Program-made: the position numbers and the translations under genes
Source: Tolypothrix sp. FACHB-123
Lineage (GTDB): Bacteria; Cyanobacteriota; Cyanobacteriia; Cyanobacteriales; Nostocaceae
DNA: 64,000 nucleotides
Reading direction: 5' to 3'
Assembly: GCF_014697075.1 (NCBI RefSeq)
Contig: NZ_JACJRE010000015.1
Location: 62,001-126,000, forward strand
Shown: positions 25,289 through 34,051 of the stretch, piece after piece
Layout of the letters: every line of letters begins with the position of its first letter
Numbering within the stretch: the first letter of the stretch is position 1
Notes under the pieces: model-generated
Seen by the model: the letters and a program-made list of their open reading frames with translations, nothing else
What the model was told of the DNA's origin: nothing
The model's database searches: none

Positions 25289-25711
25289 GTGTCTGATATT
25301 GCGCTGCATAAATATCTCCCTCGCCTTCCCGACATCGCCCTGCAAGAGTTTACAGAATGGTGTGTTTTAGAACAGGCAAAAACAGCAGGATTTAACTTCA
25401 CTCCTGATAATAGTAAGTTACAAAATTTACCGCCACAAGAATATATTCCCAAGCTGATTGAGCAGTTTATGAAAGTCAAACCAGACCCAATTAAAGCGGG
25501 TTTGGTAGCTGCAATCGCCGGAAAAGAAGCTGATCAACATAATTTATCTGGCGTAGCAGCTTTAACTGATTTTATTTCAATTTATGTCAAATACTTAGTA
25601 CCAAAAGACGGTACTACCCCTGACCAAGCCAAGGCTTTATTGTTAGAAGCAGCACAAAAACAATGCGAGCAACTAACTCAAATTGCCAAAAAATATGGTG
25701 TAGACTTTTAG
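25289..25711 (+). CDS. conserved small protein upstream of hupW
   Basis: A 140-residue soluble protein starting at GTG 25289. It is mainly helical, without cysteine clusters or recognisable motifs (MSDIALHKYLPRLPDIALQE... KKYGVDF). It precedes the hydrogenase endopeptidase by 77 bp on the same strand, so the two are probably co-transcribed. I recall small genes of unknown role between hupL and hupW in related cyanobacteria, which suggests but does not prove a link to hydrogenase maturation. Confidence 0.6.
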   Translation: MSDIALHKYLPRLPDIALQEFTEWCVLEQAKTAGFNFTPDNSKLQNLPPQEYIPKLIEQFMKVKPDPIKAGLVAAIAGKEADQHNLSGVAALTDFISIYVKYLVPKDGTTPDQAKALLLEAAQKQCEQLTQIAKKYGVDF

Positions 25712-25788
25712 TTTGTAAATAACTAATTTTCAGATATAATAAACATTAGGGACACAATCGGTTGTGCCCCTAAAAGCCATCCATAACA

Positions 25789-26262
25789 ATGCTAACTATT
25801 ATTGGTTGTGGTAATCTCAATCGCAGCGATGACGCTGTAGGCGTAATTATTGCCCAACGCCTACAACAATATCTAGCCGAAAATCCTCATCCCAACGTGC
25901 GAATTTACGACTGTGGAACAGCCGGGATGGAAGTGATGTTTCAAGCCAGAGGAAGCAAACAGCTAATTATTATTGATGCTAGTTCGACAGCTTCCGAACC
26001 AGGTGCAGTATTTAAGGTTCCAGGAAAAGAATTAGAAGCTTTACCGGAACCTAGTTATAACTTGCATGATTTTCGTTGGGATAATGCTTTAGCCGCCGGA
26101 CGGAAAATCTTTCACAATGACTTTCCCGAAGAGGTGACAGTGTACCTCATCGAAGCAGCAAATCTAGATTTGGGATTAGAATTAAGTCCTGCGGTGAAAC
26201 ATTCTGCTGAACTAGTTTTTGAAGAGGTAGCTGCAACCATCAGACAGATTGTTGGCTGTTGA
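25789..26262 (+). CDS. hupW: hydrogenase maturation endopeptidase HupW
   Basis: A 157-residue member of the HyaD/HycI peptidase family, which removes the C-terminal tail of the [NiFe] large subunit after nickel insertion. Motifs are IIGCGNLNRSDDAVGV at the N-terminus with the conserved Asp that probes Ni, DCGTAGMEV, LIIIDASSTASEPG with the second Asp, and HDFRWDNALA with the conserved His. Its substrate is expected to be HupL, whose tail after SCLVCTVH is present at 20556-21656. It is followed by TTGACTG heptamer repeats. Confidence 0.92.
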   Translation: MLTIIGCGNLNRSDDAVGVIIAQRLQQYLAENPHPNVRIYDCGTAGMEVMFQARGSKQLIIIDASSTASEPGAVFKVPGKELEALPEPSYNLHDFRWDNALAAGRKIFHNDFPEEVTVYLIEAANLDLGLELSPAVKHSAELVFEEVAATIRQIVGC

Positions 26263-26292
26263 CTGTTGACTGTTGACTGTTGACTGTTGACT
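26250..26292. repeat. heptanucleotide tandem repeat (TTGACTG)n
   Basis: Consecutive TTGACTG units overlap the last codons of hupW and its 3' flank. This is the short tandemly repeated repetitive (STRR) type known from heterocystous cyanobacteria. Similar tracts lie at 33450-33570, 34480-34560 and 39945-39975. Confidence 0.75.
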
Positions 26293-26307
26293 TCCAATCC
26301 AGTGGTA

Positions 26308-26682
26308 CTAGCCGGCTAAGTCACGATAAACAGACAATTCATCTACCCGCATTTCAAAAGGTATACCTTGGCTTTCGGGAGGACAGACGCGAATTTTAGC
26401 GCTGCTGACGATGGGGTTAAGAATAGCCGCCATTGGGACAATTTTTTGTAAAACGCGCCAGTTGGTGACAGGATCGGGACATTCGATGACTAGTACCATA
26501 ACAGTCGCTTGGGTAGTCATATACCAGCGACAGCTAGATAACAGGTTTTGGATAGTGCGATCGCAGGCTTCGTAAAAGTACCTGCTAATCGAATATTCTA
26601 GTTGCTGACGCAGAATAATATCTGCTGAAGTCAGCTGCATTGGATGAGAATCATCTTGTGGAGAGAAAATTTCTTTAGTCAT
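26308..26682 (-). CDS. conserved hypothetical protein near nif/hup genes
   Basis: A 124-residue soluble protein I do not recognise. The sequence is regular and coding-like (LTSADIILRQQLEYSISRYF, TQATVMVLVIECPDP, IRVCPPESQGIPFEMRVDEL). It lies 18 bp downstream of the SagB-like gene on the same strand and so is probably the last gene of an ankyrin/SagB/hypothetical transcription unit. Confidence 0.6.
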   Translation of the reverse strand: MTKEIFSPQDDSHPMQLTSADIILRQQLEYSISRYFYEACDRTIQNLLSSCRWYMTTQATVMVLVIECPDPVTNWRVLQKIVPMAAILNPIVSSAKIRVCPPESQGIPFEMRVDELSVYRDLAG

Positions 26683-26700
26683 TGCTGTTGAGTTCCTTAG

Positions 26701-27987
26701 TTATGTACCAATGGCCATTGCATAGAGTACATCTTTGTTAGTTTCCAAGAACTCTTGGGTTTCATCATCATAGAAAGCACCAATCCCACTACAATGAATA
26801 CCCCAAAAATTGCTAACAAGATAAACTCTTTGCCCTAAAAAACCAGCTATTTGCATAGCTGTTTGGTAATTTATATAGTCGGACACAAAAAATAAAGTTA
26901 CTGCACTGTCTTTGGCGATCGCTTGATTGATGCACAAGTAACCTGTTTTTTCCCTAAAATTGCCCGCCTTGATGAGATGCTTTCCCTTGTATAATCCTGG
27001 CGTCATACCCCTGACTTGATGCACAACCGAATAAACTTCTATTTCCTCATAATTTTCAGAAGGTATTGGCAGAGTAATATGTTGCAATATCCGCCAATAA
27101 TTTTCTTGAGAAATCGACTGTTGATAAAATCGCCTACTTGAGCGTCTCATCCAAACAGTCTGAAAGAATTTATCCTTGTCAAAGTTAAATTGGGGATGCA
27201 CTAATTTTTGTTGGCGACTTTTCTGGAGAGATGTTTTTTGATAGCCTGATTCTATAAACTCATTGGCTTCAAAATAATCAGTGCCACAGACAAAAGGAAC
27301 TTGCAACCTTAAATGTCTGATTTTCTTTTCTTGTATCGTCCCCGAAATCGCACAAGCGCTAACAAACTCTTTATTCTCAAACCCTAAAGCTGTATTGAGA
27401 GCGAGTTTATCAAAATCGAAAATTAACTGTATCTCTTTGTCGTGAATATAGGCTGAAGCAGCAATTGCACCTAAATGGTGTCCGCTATCAAGCCAACAAT
27501 ATCTCAGGCTCCTGTCTTTATATTTCCAGCTAGACCTATAATAAACACAACTAATTAAAAAAATGAATCCATTAATACATTTTCCCGGTATCACATAATT
27601 CTCTAGCCCATCATCAATTAATTCATAGATGAGAGTTAGACAATTATTCTCAACTTCTAAATGATATATCCCATTGACAATTCCTTCAATACCGCGAATC
27701 TGAACATAAACCTCAGTTGGATATAAAGCCCCAGCAGATGGATTAACACGCAGTTTTTGTATTCCATCCTTATACATTTTCTCTAGAGTAACAGTACTCG
27801 TTAAGTTAATAAAAGAGTGATTGGGATTATTGAGATTTAATTTCACTCGTCTATAAAACTTTGGGTAAAATTTAAAAGCCGCAGGTTGAGTTGACGCATC
27901 AACATAATTTGGATCGAGCTGCACCGATAAGTAAGAATGCTTTGTTGCTTGATGATAATCTGACTCTGACAGCTTACTTTGAGGCAT
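26701..27987 (-). CDS. SagB/ThcOx-type tandem nitroreductase-like protein
   Basis: A 428-residue protein built from two nitroreductase-fold halves. The N-terminal half carries KLRVNPSAGALYPTEVYVQI and RYCWLDSGHHLGAIAASAY, the flavin-site signature of SagB-type oxidoreductases. The C-terminal half begins VWMRRSSRRFYQQSISQENY and ends VYLVSNFWGIHCSGIGAFYD. SagB relatives oxidise azolines in peptide natural products or have unknown substrates. There is no precursor peptide or YcaO cyclase in view. It overlaps the ankyrin gene by 14 bp, indicating translational coupling, and lies in the nif neighbourhood. Confidence 0.85.
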   Translation of the reverse strand: MPQSKLSESDYHQATKHSYLSVQLDPNYVDASTQPAAFKFYPKFYRRVKLNLNNPNHSFINLTSTVTLEKMYKDGIQKLRVNPSAGALYPTEVYVQIRGIEGIVNGIYHLEVENNCLTLIYELIDDGLENYVIPGKCINGFIFLISCVYYRSSWKYKDRSLRYCWLDSGHHLGAIAASAYIHDKEIQLIFDFDKLALNTALGFENKEFVSACAISGTIQEKKIRHLRLQVPFVCGTDYFEANEFIESGYQKTSLQKSRQQKLVHPQFNFDKDKFFQTVWMRRSSRRFYQQSISQENYWRILQHITLPIPSENYEEIEVYSVVHQVRGMTPGLYKGKHLIKAGNFREKTGYLCINQAIAKDSAVTLFFVSDYINYQTAMQIAGFLGQRVYLVSNFWGIHCSGIGAFYDDETQEFLETNKDVLYAMAIGT

Positions 27988-28438
27988 TTTTGAGAATCCT
28001 TAAGACTTCTACATTACTCGCAAAATCAATTGCCTTAAAATCGTCTAAGTTTTTTAAATTTATGTTAGGATGATGATGTAACAACAATTTAACTACTTCT
28101 GTTTTTCCTGCTGATGCCGCATACATCAAAACAGTAGCCCCATTATCATTTTGGTTATCAATATTGATGTTGGCAGCTAGCAACAAATTAATTAAATCGA
28201 AGTAGTTGCCAAAACAAGCAAACCACAAGGCATTATTACCGTCATTGTTCCTGACGTTAACATCTGCACCTAAAGCAATCAATTCTTCAACTACCGCGTA
28301 AAATCCTTCTCTGGTAGCTTTCATCAAAGCTGTATCGCCATTTTCACCAGCTTGATTTAAGTCATCAGCATGATAACCTTTTTCGCTCAACCATTGACTA
28401 GTTGTTAGAGTCAAATTTTGCTGATTTCTTGTACTCAT
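27974..28438 (-). CDS. ankyrin-repeat protein
   Basis: A 154-residue protein of about four ankyrin repeats (for example GDTALMKATREGFYAVVEEL, NGATVLMYAASAGKTEVVKL) with the usual N-D-x-G-x-T/N-A-L pattern. Ankyrin repeats mediate protein contacts, so it may bind the SagB-like enzyme whose start it overlaps by 14 bp. I prefer ATG 28438 (MSTRNQQNL), which has a GGGAAG ribosome site, over an ATG 18 bp upstream. Confidence 0.88.
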   Translation of the reverse strand: MSTRNQQNLTLTTSQWLSEKGYHADDLNQAGENGDTALMKATREGFYAVVEELIALGADVNVRNNDGNNALWFACFGNYFDLINLLLAANINIDNQNDNGATVLMYAASAGKTEVVKLLLHHHPNINLKNLDDFKAIDFASNVEVLRILKNASK

Positions 28439-28832
28439 AAACTTCCCTTTTCTCAATTCACATCCTCATGACCATCTGTCATAGCAATTCAAAAAAAAGG
28501 TAATGGTGGGCATTACCCACCACGTTAAAGAAATGCTATGAGACCCATTAAACTATGAAGAATGGATGTTTACTGTTAACTGTTAGACCACAACAATTAA
28601 CAGTAAATACTTCAGAATCACGAACCATTGCTGATTGGTACAAAGCACCAATTTAGTCAGTATGTAATAGTTGCATTACCCAACCCGGTATCTATCCAAA
28701 CTATCTCAGTTTTGCAACTTTGATTGAGGAGAGAGAAAGCTAACAAGAGTTAGAGAATTAGCAAGGTTATGAGTTATGCGATGAGAAAATTGATGCTTTC
28801 AACAATGCAATGTATCTCACCAGACAAATCAA
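28439..28832. other. spacer with a small hairpin
   Basis: 394 bp without a gene. A perfect 7-bp stem TGGTGGG / CCCACCA (28504-28522) lies upstream of the ankyrin gene, and one TTAACTGTTA-type repeat is at 28573-28612. Nothing else is recognised. Confidence 0.5.
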
Positions 28833-29429
28833 TTAACCGACAGTGACATATTCTCTACCTTCAGAGAATAGCTGTCTGGCTTTTTTTTCTGGTTTAGGCG
28901 CGCCATAATAACCAGCTTCAGCTTCTAGTTCGTCTACTAAATCCCAAGCTTCCTCGGCTCGTTTAGAATCTGCGCCATAGTTAGCAGCAACAGAACGAGC
29001 ATTTGAGATAGCTTTATGAAGTTCTTTCTGCACAAATTTTAATTTTGGTTTTTCGACAAAATCGCCTTTGGTAATAATATCTGTGACAGAAATAATGCCA
29101 AGTAATTCACCTTGGATAACGGGCGCGCGCCATACACCAGTATTAGCAAATAACCGCGCTACATATTCTACATCTAGGTCTGGATTAACCACAATGCAGG
29201 GTTTGCTCATGACTTCGTAGACATGCATTGTTTCTGGGTCTTTGCCATAAGCAACAACCTTACCTACAATATCAGTCTCGGTAACAATGCCGTAAGCATC
29301 ACCACTGTGACGAGGTTCAACAATCAACGCCCGTAATTCTTTGAGCCGCATTAATTTGACTGCTTCTGCTACAGTTGCGGAACCGCGAATAGTAGCTACA
29401 TTTTGAGTCATAATTTGTTTAGCTTTCAT
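28833..29429 (-). CDS. CBS-domain pair protein
   Basis: A 198-residue protein. Residues 1-55 and 75-125 are two CBS motifs (MTQNVATIRGSATVAEAVKL; MSKPCIVVNPDLDVEYVARL ending in ISVTDIITKGD), which together bind adenosyl nucleotides and act as an energy sensor. A helical C-terminal extension of about 70 residues follows (KAISNARSVAANYGADSKRA). Single CBS-pair proteins regulate partners such as thioredoxins in plastids and cyanobacteria; the partner here is unknown. Confidence 0.88.
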   Translation of the reverse strand: MKAKQIMTQNVATIRGSATVAEAVKLMRLKELRALIVEPRHSGDAYGIVTETDIVGKVVAYGKDPETMHVYEVMSKPCIVVNPDLDVEYVARLFANTGVWRAPVIQGELLGIISVTDIITKGDFVEKPKLKFVQKELHKAISNARSVAANYGADSKRAEEAWDLVDELEAEAGYYGAPKPEKKARQLFSEGREYVTVG

Positions 29430-30209
29430 GATTCTGGCTCCTTAAATTTGTTTTGCAAGTCAGGGAATTAATTCTAAACTGCTGCAATTCTTCCCAAACT
29501 GCATTTCATCGAGCTAACTTATTCAACATCAAATTAAATAATCAGAAAATGAATAAGCCACATGAAAAAGTGGTTACGGAAGTAAGACATTCCGTGAGAG
29601 CAACATTTGCTATTTCATCACTTAAGTACTCTGGTTATTTGGAGACAGAAGATTTACGCATTTTCCCCTCTGACTTCTCTTGAAGATCTCAGATTATCTG
29701 CCTCATCTTTGAACTTAACCAGCATTAAGTTGGGAATGTCTGAGTTAAGTCTGTAATCGCTTTTGCTGAAGTCTGGTTGACTGGCAACAATTTAGCTTAC
29801 TTATATAGTATCACTCTCATAAGTTGGAATTATGAATGCTTTATAAAGATCCCCAGATATTTCATCAATAAAAGGGTTAAAAAAGGCTAAGAAGTATTAG
29901 TCTGAACTTTTTATTTGAGAAAATATGATATTTAAGTAAGCTCAAGTTAAATAGGAAGATATTGATTAACAATAAATAGCTCATTTATCCATAAAAAAAA
30001 TCATTAAACTCTGTATTTATGTGAAATATAAGCATGAATCGGTATTGACTATTAGGTCATACTATATATAGTTAATTTTTGATTATTGCAATATATTGAT
30101 GCACCTTAAAGCTACTAATTTTATTAAGAAAAAATTAAAGATTTGTCTGCTGACTATTTTTATTTGCTAAGGTTATCCTGGATACAAAATTCAAATAAGG
30201 TGTCAGAGA
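29430..30209. other. 780-bp gene-free spacer
   Basis: Upstream of mop the DNA is strongly AT-rich with no convincing coding sequence. A 76-codon frame at 29453-29683 has a composition unlike neighbours and no recognisable motif. The promoter for mop and that of the divergent CBS gene must lie here. Confidence 0.5.
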
Positions 30210-30419
30210 ATGGAAATTAGCGCTCGTAATTCTTTAAAAGCTACTGTTAAAAAAGTTGTTGCTGGTTCTGTAAATAGTGAAGTAACTTTAGAATTAGCAC
30301 CGGGAATAGAAGTAGTTGCAATAATTACAAAATCCTCAGCAGACAAACTCGGATTGGCAGAAGGTAAGCAAGCTTATGCAGTTATTAAAGCATCCGATGT
30401 ATTAGTTGCTGTGGATTAA
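30210..30419 (+). CDS. mop: molybdate-binding protein (Mop/TOBE domain)
   Basis: A 69-residue single TOBE/Mop domain with the typical start MEISARNSLKATVKKVVAGS and the ending KQAYAVIKASDVLVAVD. Such proteins assemble into hexamers that store molybdate. This suits the neighbourhood: Mo is needed for the nitrogenase FeMo-cofactor, and nif genes begin 0.3 kb downstream on the other strand. ATG 30210 has an AAGG-type ribosome site 9-12 bp upstream. Confidence 0.9.
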   Translation: MEISARNSLKATVKKVVAGSVNSEVTLELAPGIEVVAIITKSSADKLGLAEGKQAYAVIKASDVLVAVD

Positions 30420-30738
30420 TTTATAGTAAAAATTTTTTTCAGTAGGGTGTGTTATGCCGTAGGCTAACGCACCTTTAATATTTGATATTACAGCAGTTTT
30501 CACCTATTTGAACCACATCTGTCGTAGTAGGGGCACGGCACCAGTAAAATTATTGTATGTGCCAAAAGATTGTCTATGCCGTGCCCCTACAGTGTGGTCT
30601 ATTTACCTGAAAATAGCTGTAAGATGTACGCGCTTCGGGGCATGGCAGTGCCAATGCCCCTACAATCAATGATTATTTGTACCTCACCAACTGGTAATAT
30701 ACTGTATGTCGTTGCGTTGCGCTGCGCGACAACACACC
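30420..30738. other. convergent spacer with dispersed repeats
   Basis: 319 bp between the mop and feoA stops. It contains two copies of a 'GGGGCA...TGCCCC' type dispersed repeat (30530-30600 and 30625-30665) and GTAGGGTGTGTT motifs, all common in Nostoc-like intergenic DNA. Transcripts from both sides may end in these hairpins. Confidence 0.55.
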
Positions 30739-30978
30739 CTACATGTTTAAACGGACATAAATTTTTCGGGCAATTTCTTTGTCTATTGAGATAATTGTAT
30801 TATTAACTTCTATTTGAAATATAGGATTTTTGGCTTTTAGAGTAATAATATTTCCAGGTGCTAGGCCAATTTCTATTAATTCCTGCTCATGGGTAATTTT
30901 AAAATCAGCGATTATTCCTTGTTCTCCAGGTTGCATTAATTCTAAGGAACAACCCTGAACAGTAAAGGGGGTAAACAT
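30739..30978 (-). CDS. feoA: FeoA-like protein next to fdxH
   Basis: A 79-residue SH3-like FeoA-domain protein from ATG 30978 (MFTPFTVQGCSLELMQPGEQ). It has the core motif ELIEIGLAPGNIITLKAKNP and ends ARKIYVRLNM. FeoA domains accompany ferrous iron transport, but this copy stands alone at the end of a nif operon, a conserved location in heterocystous cyanobacteria. A role in iron supply or FeS assembly for nitrogenase is inference. The frame extends 27 codons upstream but those residues are not FeoA-like. Confidence 0.85.
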   Translation of the reverse strand: MFTPFTVQGCSLELMQPGEQGIIADFKITHEQELIEIGLAPGNIITLKAKNPIFQIEVNNTIISIDKEIARKIYVRLNM

Positions 30979-31078
30979 GAAATATATCACCTCAATTAAA
31001 ATAGCTTGCTTGAACCTAAGATAAAGATACTTTTCATCCTTCATCCTAGATTCAAGCAATAACTACACTTAAAAAACT

Positions 31079-31378
31079 TTATACAAGATATGGTTCTTGG
31101 TGGGTTTTAATTGTGCAGTTAGAACGAGGATAGGTAACACAAAGTAAAGCAAATCCCTTAGACATTTGCTCGTCATCTAAGAAGATTTGATCGGATTGAT
31201 CTACTTCACCTTCGACAACCTTACCAACACAGCTAGAGCAAGATCCGGAATGACAAGAGAAGGGCAAATCAATACCGTTTTCGCCTGCTGCTTCTAGGAT
31301 TGTTGTCTCTTCATCCACTTCAATTGTGGTGTCGAGGTCTTCTTTTTTGTTGATTAATCTAACTTGGTAGGTAGCCAT
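31079..31378 (-). CDS. fdxH: heterocyst [2Fe-2S] ferredoxin FdxH
   Basis: A 99-residue plant-type ferredoxin. The cluster ligands are Cys42, Cys47, Cys50 and Cys80 in [13 protein letters not shown] and LLCVTY (CX4CX2CX29C). The sequence is very close to what I know of heterocyst FdxH, including basic residues KKEDLD near the N-terminus that favour nitrogenase reductase binding. It donates electrons to the nitrogenase Fe protein in heterocysts. It is downstream of hesAB, as in Anabaena. Confidence 0.96.
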   Translation of the reverse strand: MATYQVRLINKKEDLDTTIEVDEETTILEAAGENGIDLPFSCHSGSCSSCVGKVVEGEVDQSDQIFLDDEQMSKGFALLCVTYPRSNCTIKTHQEPYLV

Positions 31379-31570
31379 TTTCCGATTCTCCTCAAACTTT
31401 CTACAATTAGGTTTAATTCCCAGATTGGGGGTTCTACTTTTGATGCAGCTACGCGGAGCGATTCTGTGACAGATTTGACAGAATTACTGCTAGGCGGAAT
31501 TCAATCTTTTCACCCTGTTTTGTGAATTTCGCAAAGTAGTTTTAATGTGTTGATTAAATCTGAAACATTA

Positions 31571-31945
31571 TTAGCTGCAAGGTACACCGTTAGGCGAGCA
31601 ATCACCAGTTTTGAAGGATTTACCACAACCACAAGTATCGGTTGCATTGGGGTTAGTAAACTTAAAACCACTGTCCATAACCCCATCAACAAAATCGATG
31701 ACGACACCTTCTAATAACGGTGCGCTGTTTGCATCAACGTAAAGTAGTACTTTACCTTGCTGAATTACTAAATCGTCTGGTTGTGGCTTACTAGTAATTT
31801 CGATACCATACTCATAGCCACTGCAACCACCATCTTTTACAGAGATGCGAACGCCTTTAGTTGCACTATTGGAGTCGGGAGCAGAACCGACTAAGAACGC
31901 CCGCAGACGGAATTCAGCTTTTTCTGTCAACGTAACAGTCATCAC
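31571..31945 (-). CDS. hesB: HesB, A-type iron-sulfur carrier
   Basis: A 124-residue member of the IscA/HesB family. Conserved Cys residues are in KDGGCSGYEYG and TDTCGCGKSF (C...CGC). The protein scaffolds or delivers FeS clusters, here probably for nitrogenase. It lies between hesA and fdxH in the canonical nif order. The second of two adjacent Met codons is equally possible as the start. Confidence 0.95.
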   Translation of the reverse strand: MMTVTLTEKAEFRLRAFLVGSAPDSNSATKGVRISVKDGGCSGYEYGIEITSKPQPDDLVIQQGKVLLYVDANSAPLLEGVVIDFVDGVMDSGFKFTNPNATDTCGCGKSFKTGDCSPNGVPCS

Positions 31946-32115
31946 ATCTCCTGATATATCGCGATAGTGGTTTTAATCACAGGTGGGTTTTTTAAGCTGT
32001 TAGACGTGCTAATTGCATATTTTTCCTTGATAATGAGTTATTTGAATGGGCAGAATCCAAACAACTAATTAAGGCGGGAACGAAGAGATATGCAATTGTG
32101 ACGCAAATAAGCTGA

Positions 32116-32916
32116 TTATTTTGTGAGATTACTGGTGGGTTCCATTGAACCTGATTGTGCGTATCTCCAGGGTGCACTATTTCCGCAAACTGGACAAGCG
32201 CGATCGCGTTGAGAACGTCGTTTGGCAAATTCCATCCGATTGAGGTCGATTGTCAACAGTTGTGACAGTAACGGTTGACTAAACCCAGTAATCAACTTGA
32301 CCGCTTCTAGTGCTGTGAGACAAGCCAGTGTCCCAGAAACAGCCCCCAGAACTGAAAAGCCACGCCGATCCCAATCAGGTTTTTCTGGAAACAAGCAGGA
32401 CAAGCAAGGAGTCACACCAGGAATAATGGTAGTCAGGTAAGCCTCCATTCCGTCCATTGCTGCTTCCACCATCGGCTTACGCCAACGCACACAAGCTGCA
32501 TTCAACAAATTACGCTCGGTAAAATTATGGGCGCAGTCAAGAGCCATATCAGCAGACTGTACCAACTCATCTACATTTTCTGGGGTGATGTAATCTTGAA
32601 TTGCTTCGACTTGGACATCAGGATTAATCGCTGCCAAAGTTTCTTTCGCTTTGAGTACCCTTGGCTTACCAACCCAATCGTCACTCATCAGAATTTGACG
32701 ATTCATATCATCTAGCCGCAAGTCACCACCCCGGACTAAGATTAGTCGCCCAACGCCCGCTACAGCTAGGTAAAGCGCCGCCGTACCGCCTAATCCCCCC
32801 ACACCTGTAACCAGAACCGTCGCTGACTTCAGGCGCTTCTGAGCTAATTCGCCAAAATTAGGGAGCATCATTTGGCGACTATAGCGTTCTAATTCGGTAG
32901 GCGTCAGGTTTACCAC
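32116..32916 (-). CDS. hesA: HesA, ThiF/MoeB-like adenylyltransferase
   Basis: A 266-residue E1-like protein. The nucleotide-binding motif VLVTGVGGLGGTAALYLAVA is near residues 30-50. DMNRQILMSDDWVGKPR and the zinc-type pair CLSCLF...RACPVCGN are in place. HesA genes sit in heterocyst nif operons and affect nitrogenase activity, probably through sulfur transfer or molybdopterin-like chemistry; the target is unsettled. Start ATG 32916 is 10 bp after the nifW stop, so it is co-transcribed. Confidence 0.94.
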   Translation of the reverse strand: MVNLTPTELERYSRQMMLPNFGELAQKRLKSATVLVTGVGGLGGTAALYLAVAGVGRLILVRGGDLRLDDMNRQILMSDDWVGKPRVLKAKETLAAINPDVQVEAIQDYITPENVDELVQSADMALDCAHNFTERNLLNAACVRWRKPMVEAAMDGMEAYLTTIIPGVTPCLSCLFPEKPDWDRRGFSVLGAVSGTLACLTALEAVKLITGFSQPLLSQLLTIDLNRMEFAKRRSQRDRACPVCGNSAPWRYAQSGSMEPTSNLTK

Positions 32917-32926
32917 TATTTACCTC

Positions 32927-33244
32927 CTAATCAGAAGTGATTTCTGTCAGCTTGACTACATTCTTTGGCTTGTCGTTAAACACCTTAAACAGCTTCTGTT
33001 CTTGAGGTGTGGATTCGACAAATACGTCAGCAGCTTTTTGCAAGGCTATGGCGTATTGTGCGAGTTTTTCTTCTGGTGTTAAATCAGGAAAATTCTCATC
33101 AATTTCTCTGATGAATTGGGAGAATTTTTTGAGAATATGTAAACGGTTAACATTCACAAAATTTTGGTCGTAGGGCAGGTTAAAGAATTGAAAGAATTCC
33201 TCTGCATCTACGAGCTTTTTAAATTCATCAATATTCTGGCTCAT
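32927..33244 (-). CDS. nifW: nitrogenase-stabilising protein NifW
   Basis: A 105-residue NifW protein (FKKLVDAEEFFQFFNLPYDQ near the N-terminus, then VNRLHILKKFSQF). It associates with the MoFe protein and protects it against oxygen. It overlaps the upstream small metalloprotein gene by 4 bp, so translation is coupled. Confidence 0.95.
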   Translation of the reverse strand: MSQNIDEFKKLVDAEEFFQFFNLPYDQNFVNVNRLHILKKFSQFIREIDENFPDLTPEEKLAQYAIALQKAADVFVESTPQEQKLFKVFNDKPKNVVKLTEITSD

Positions 33245-33441
33245 TGACCTTTCTCCATTTTTTTAAGCTGTTGCTTAAGTTCATCTAACTCGCGATAGAT
33301 GGCATAAGTTTCAGCAGCCACATCCATTAATTTCTCAAAGTCGGTGGGTAATCCCTCTGCTAAGTCATGCAGATCCATTTTCATTTGACCTGCTTTACTA
33401 TTGAGCCTTCTGATTTTGCCTTGTAGTTCTTCGGTTGACAT
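33241..33441 (-). CDS. small nif-associated helical protein (CCE_0567-like)
   Basis: A 66-residue two-helix protein (TEELQGKIRRLNSKAGQMKM DLHDLAEGLPTDFEKL as two segments). Its cyanobacterial relatives are small nif-cluster metalloproteins of unclear role. It is located between the DUF269 gene and nifW and overlaps nifW by 4 bp. The family assignment is from memory of length, context and sequence style. Confidence 0.8.
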   Translation of the reverse strand: MSTEELQGKIRRLNSKAGQMKMDLHDLAEGLPTDFEKLMDVAAETYAIYRELDELKQQLKKMEKGQ

Positions 33442-33574
33442 TGGTTATTTGTCAGTTGTCAGTTGTCAGTTGTCAGTCGTCAGTTGTTGCTTGTCTAAAA
33501 CTAATCAACAATGACTATTGACCATTGACCATTGACTATTGACCAATGACCAATGACCAATGGCTATTGACTAA
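33442..33574. repeat. STRR heptamer tracts between nif genes
   Basis: Two tandem heptamer tracts: GTCAGTT units (33450-33485) and TTGACCA / TTGACTA / ATGACCA units (33515-33560). They form inverted complements of related tracts at 34470-34560. These are typical STRRs of heterocystous genomes. Confidence 0.8.
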
Positions 33575-34051
33575 TTAAAGCTTGCCAACTTCGGGGAAGC
33601 GTTTTGCTAAATCGATGCCCTTTTCTACTAGCTTGGCTCCTTCTTCGGCGACTTTTTCTAAGGAGTCAAAGCCAAAGCGATGAGCATCTCTTAAGGTTCT
33701 AGCTACTAACAAGAGGCGACCAGAGAATACAAGTACCCAGCCAAATCCTTCATGGCTTAAGTCAACTACGACGTGGGAAATTAAACCGGTTTCTTTTTCA
33801 ATACAAGCGGCTACGGCTCGATAGAATGCCATGATTCTGGCTTTGGTGAGGGGGTCTACTTCACCATCGAGGGGGATTTCCCGTTTTTTTTGTTTGCTAA
33901 CTACGTAAGGTTTAAGAATTAAATCATCTGCCCAATTCCGGTAGGTTCCATAGGTATCTTGTCCCCGAATTTGTTGGACAATTGTCTTGAGGAATGGTGA
34001 ATTTGATACTGTGGTACTGGCGGTACCGTTAACGCTATTATCTAAGGTCAT
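33575..34051 (-). CDS. NifX-associated nitrogen fixation protein (DUF269)
   Basis: A 158-residue DUF269 protein, found next to nifX in most cyanobacterial nif clusters. Features are FLKTIVQQIRGQDTYGTYRN near the N-terminus and SHEGFGWVLVFSGRLLLVAR in the middle. The role in FeMo-cofactor trafficking is suggested by linkage only. Its start overlaps the nifX stop by 4 bp, which indicates translational coupling. Confidence 0.92.
   Translation of the reverse strand: MTLDNSVNGTASTTVSNSPFLKTIVQQIRGQDTYGTYRNWADDLILKPYVVSKQKKREIPLDGEVDPLTKARIMAFYRAVAACIEKETGLISHVVVDLSHEGFGWVLVFSGRLLLVARTLRDAHRFGFDSLEKVAEEGAKLVEKGIDLAKRFPEVGKL

Noticed and set aside
29453-29683. 76-codon frame upstream of mop
   Set aside because: No recognisable motif, composition of AT-rich spacer DNA, and no partner genes.
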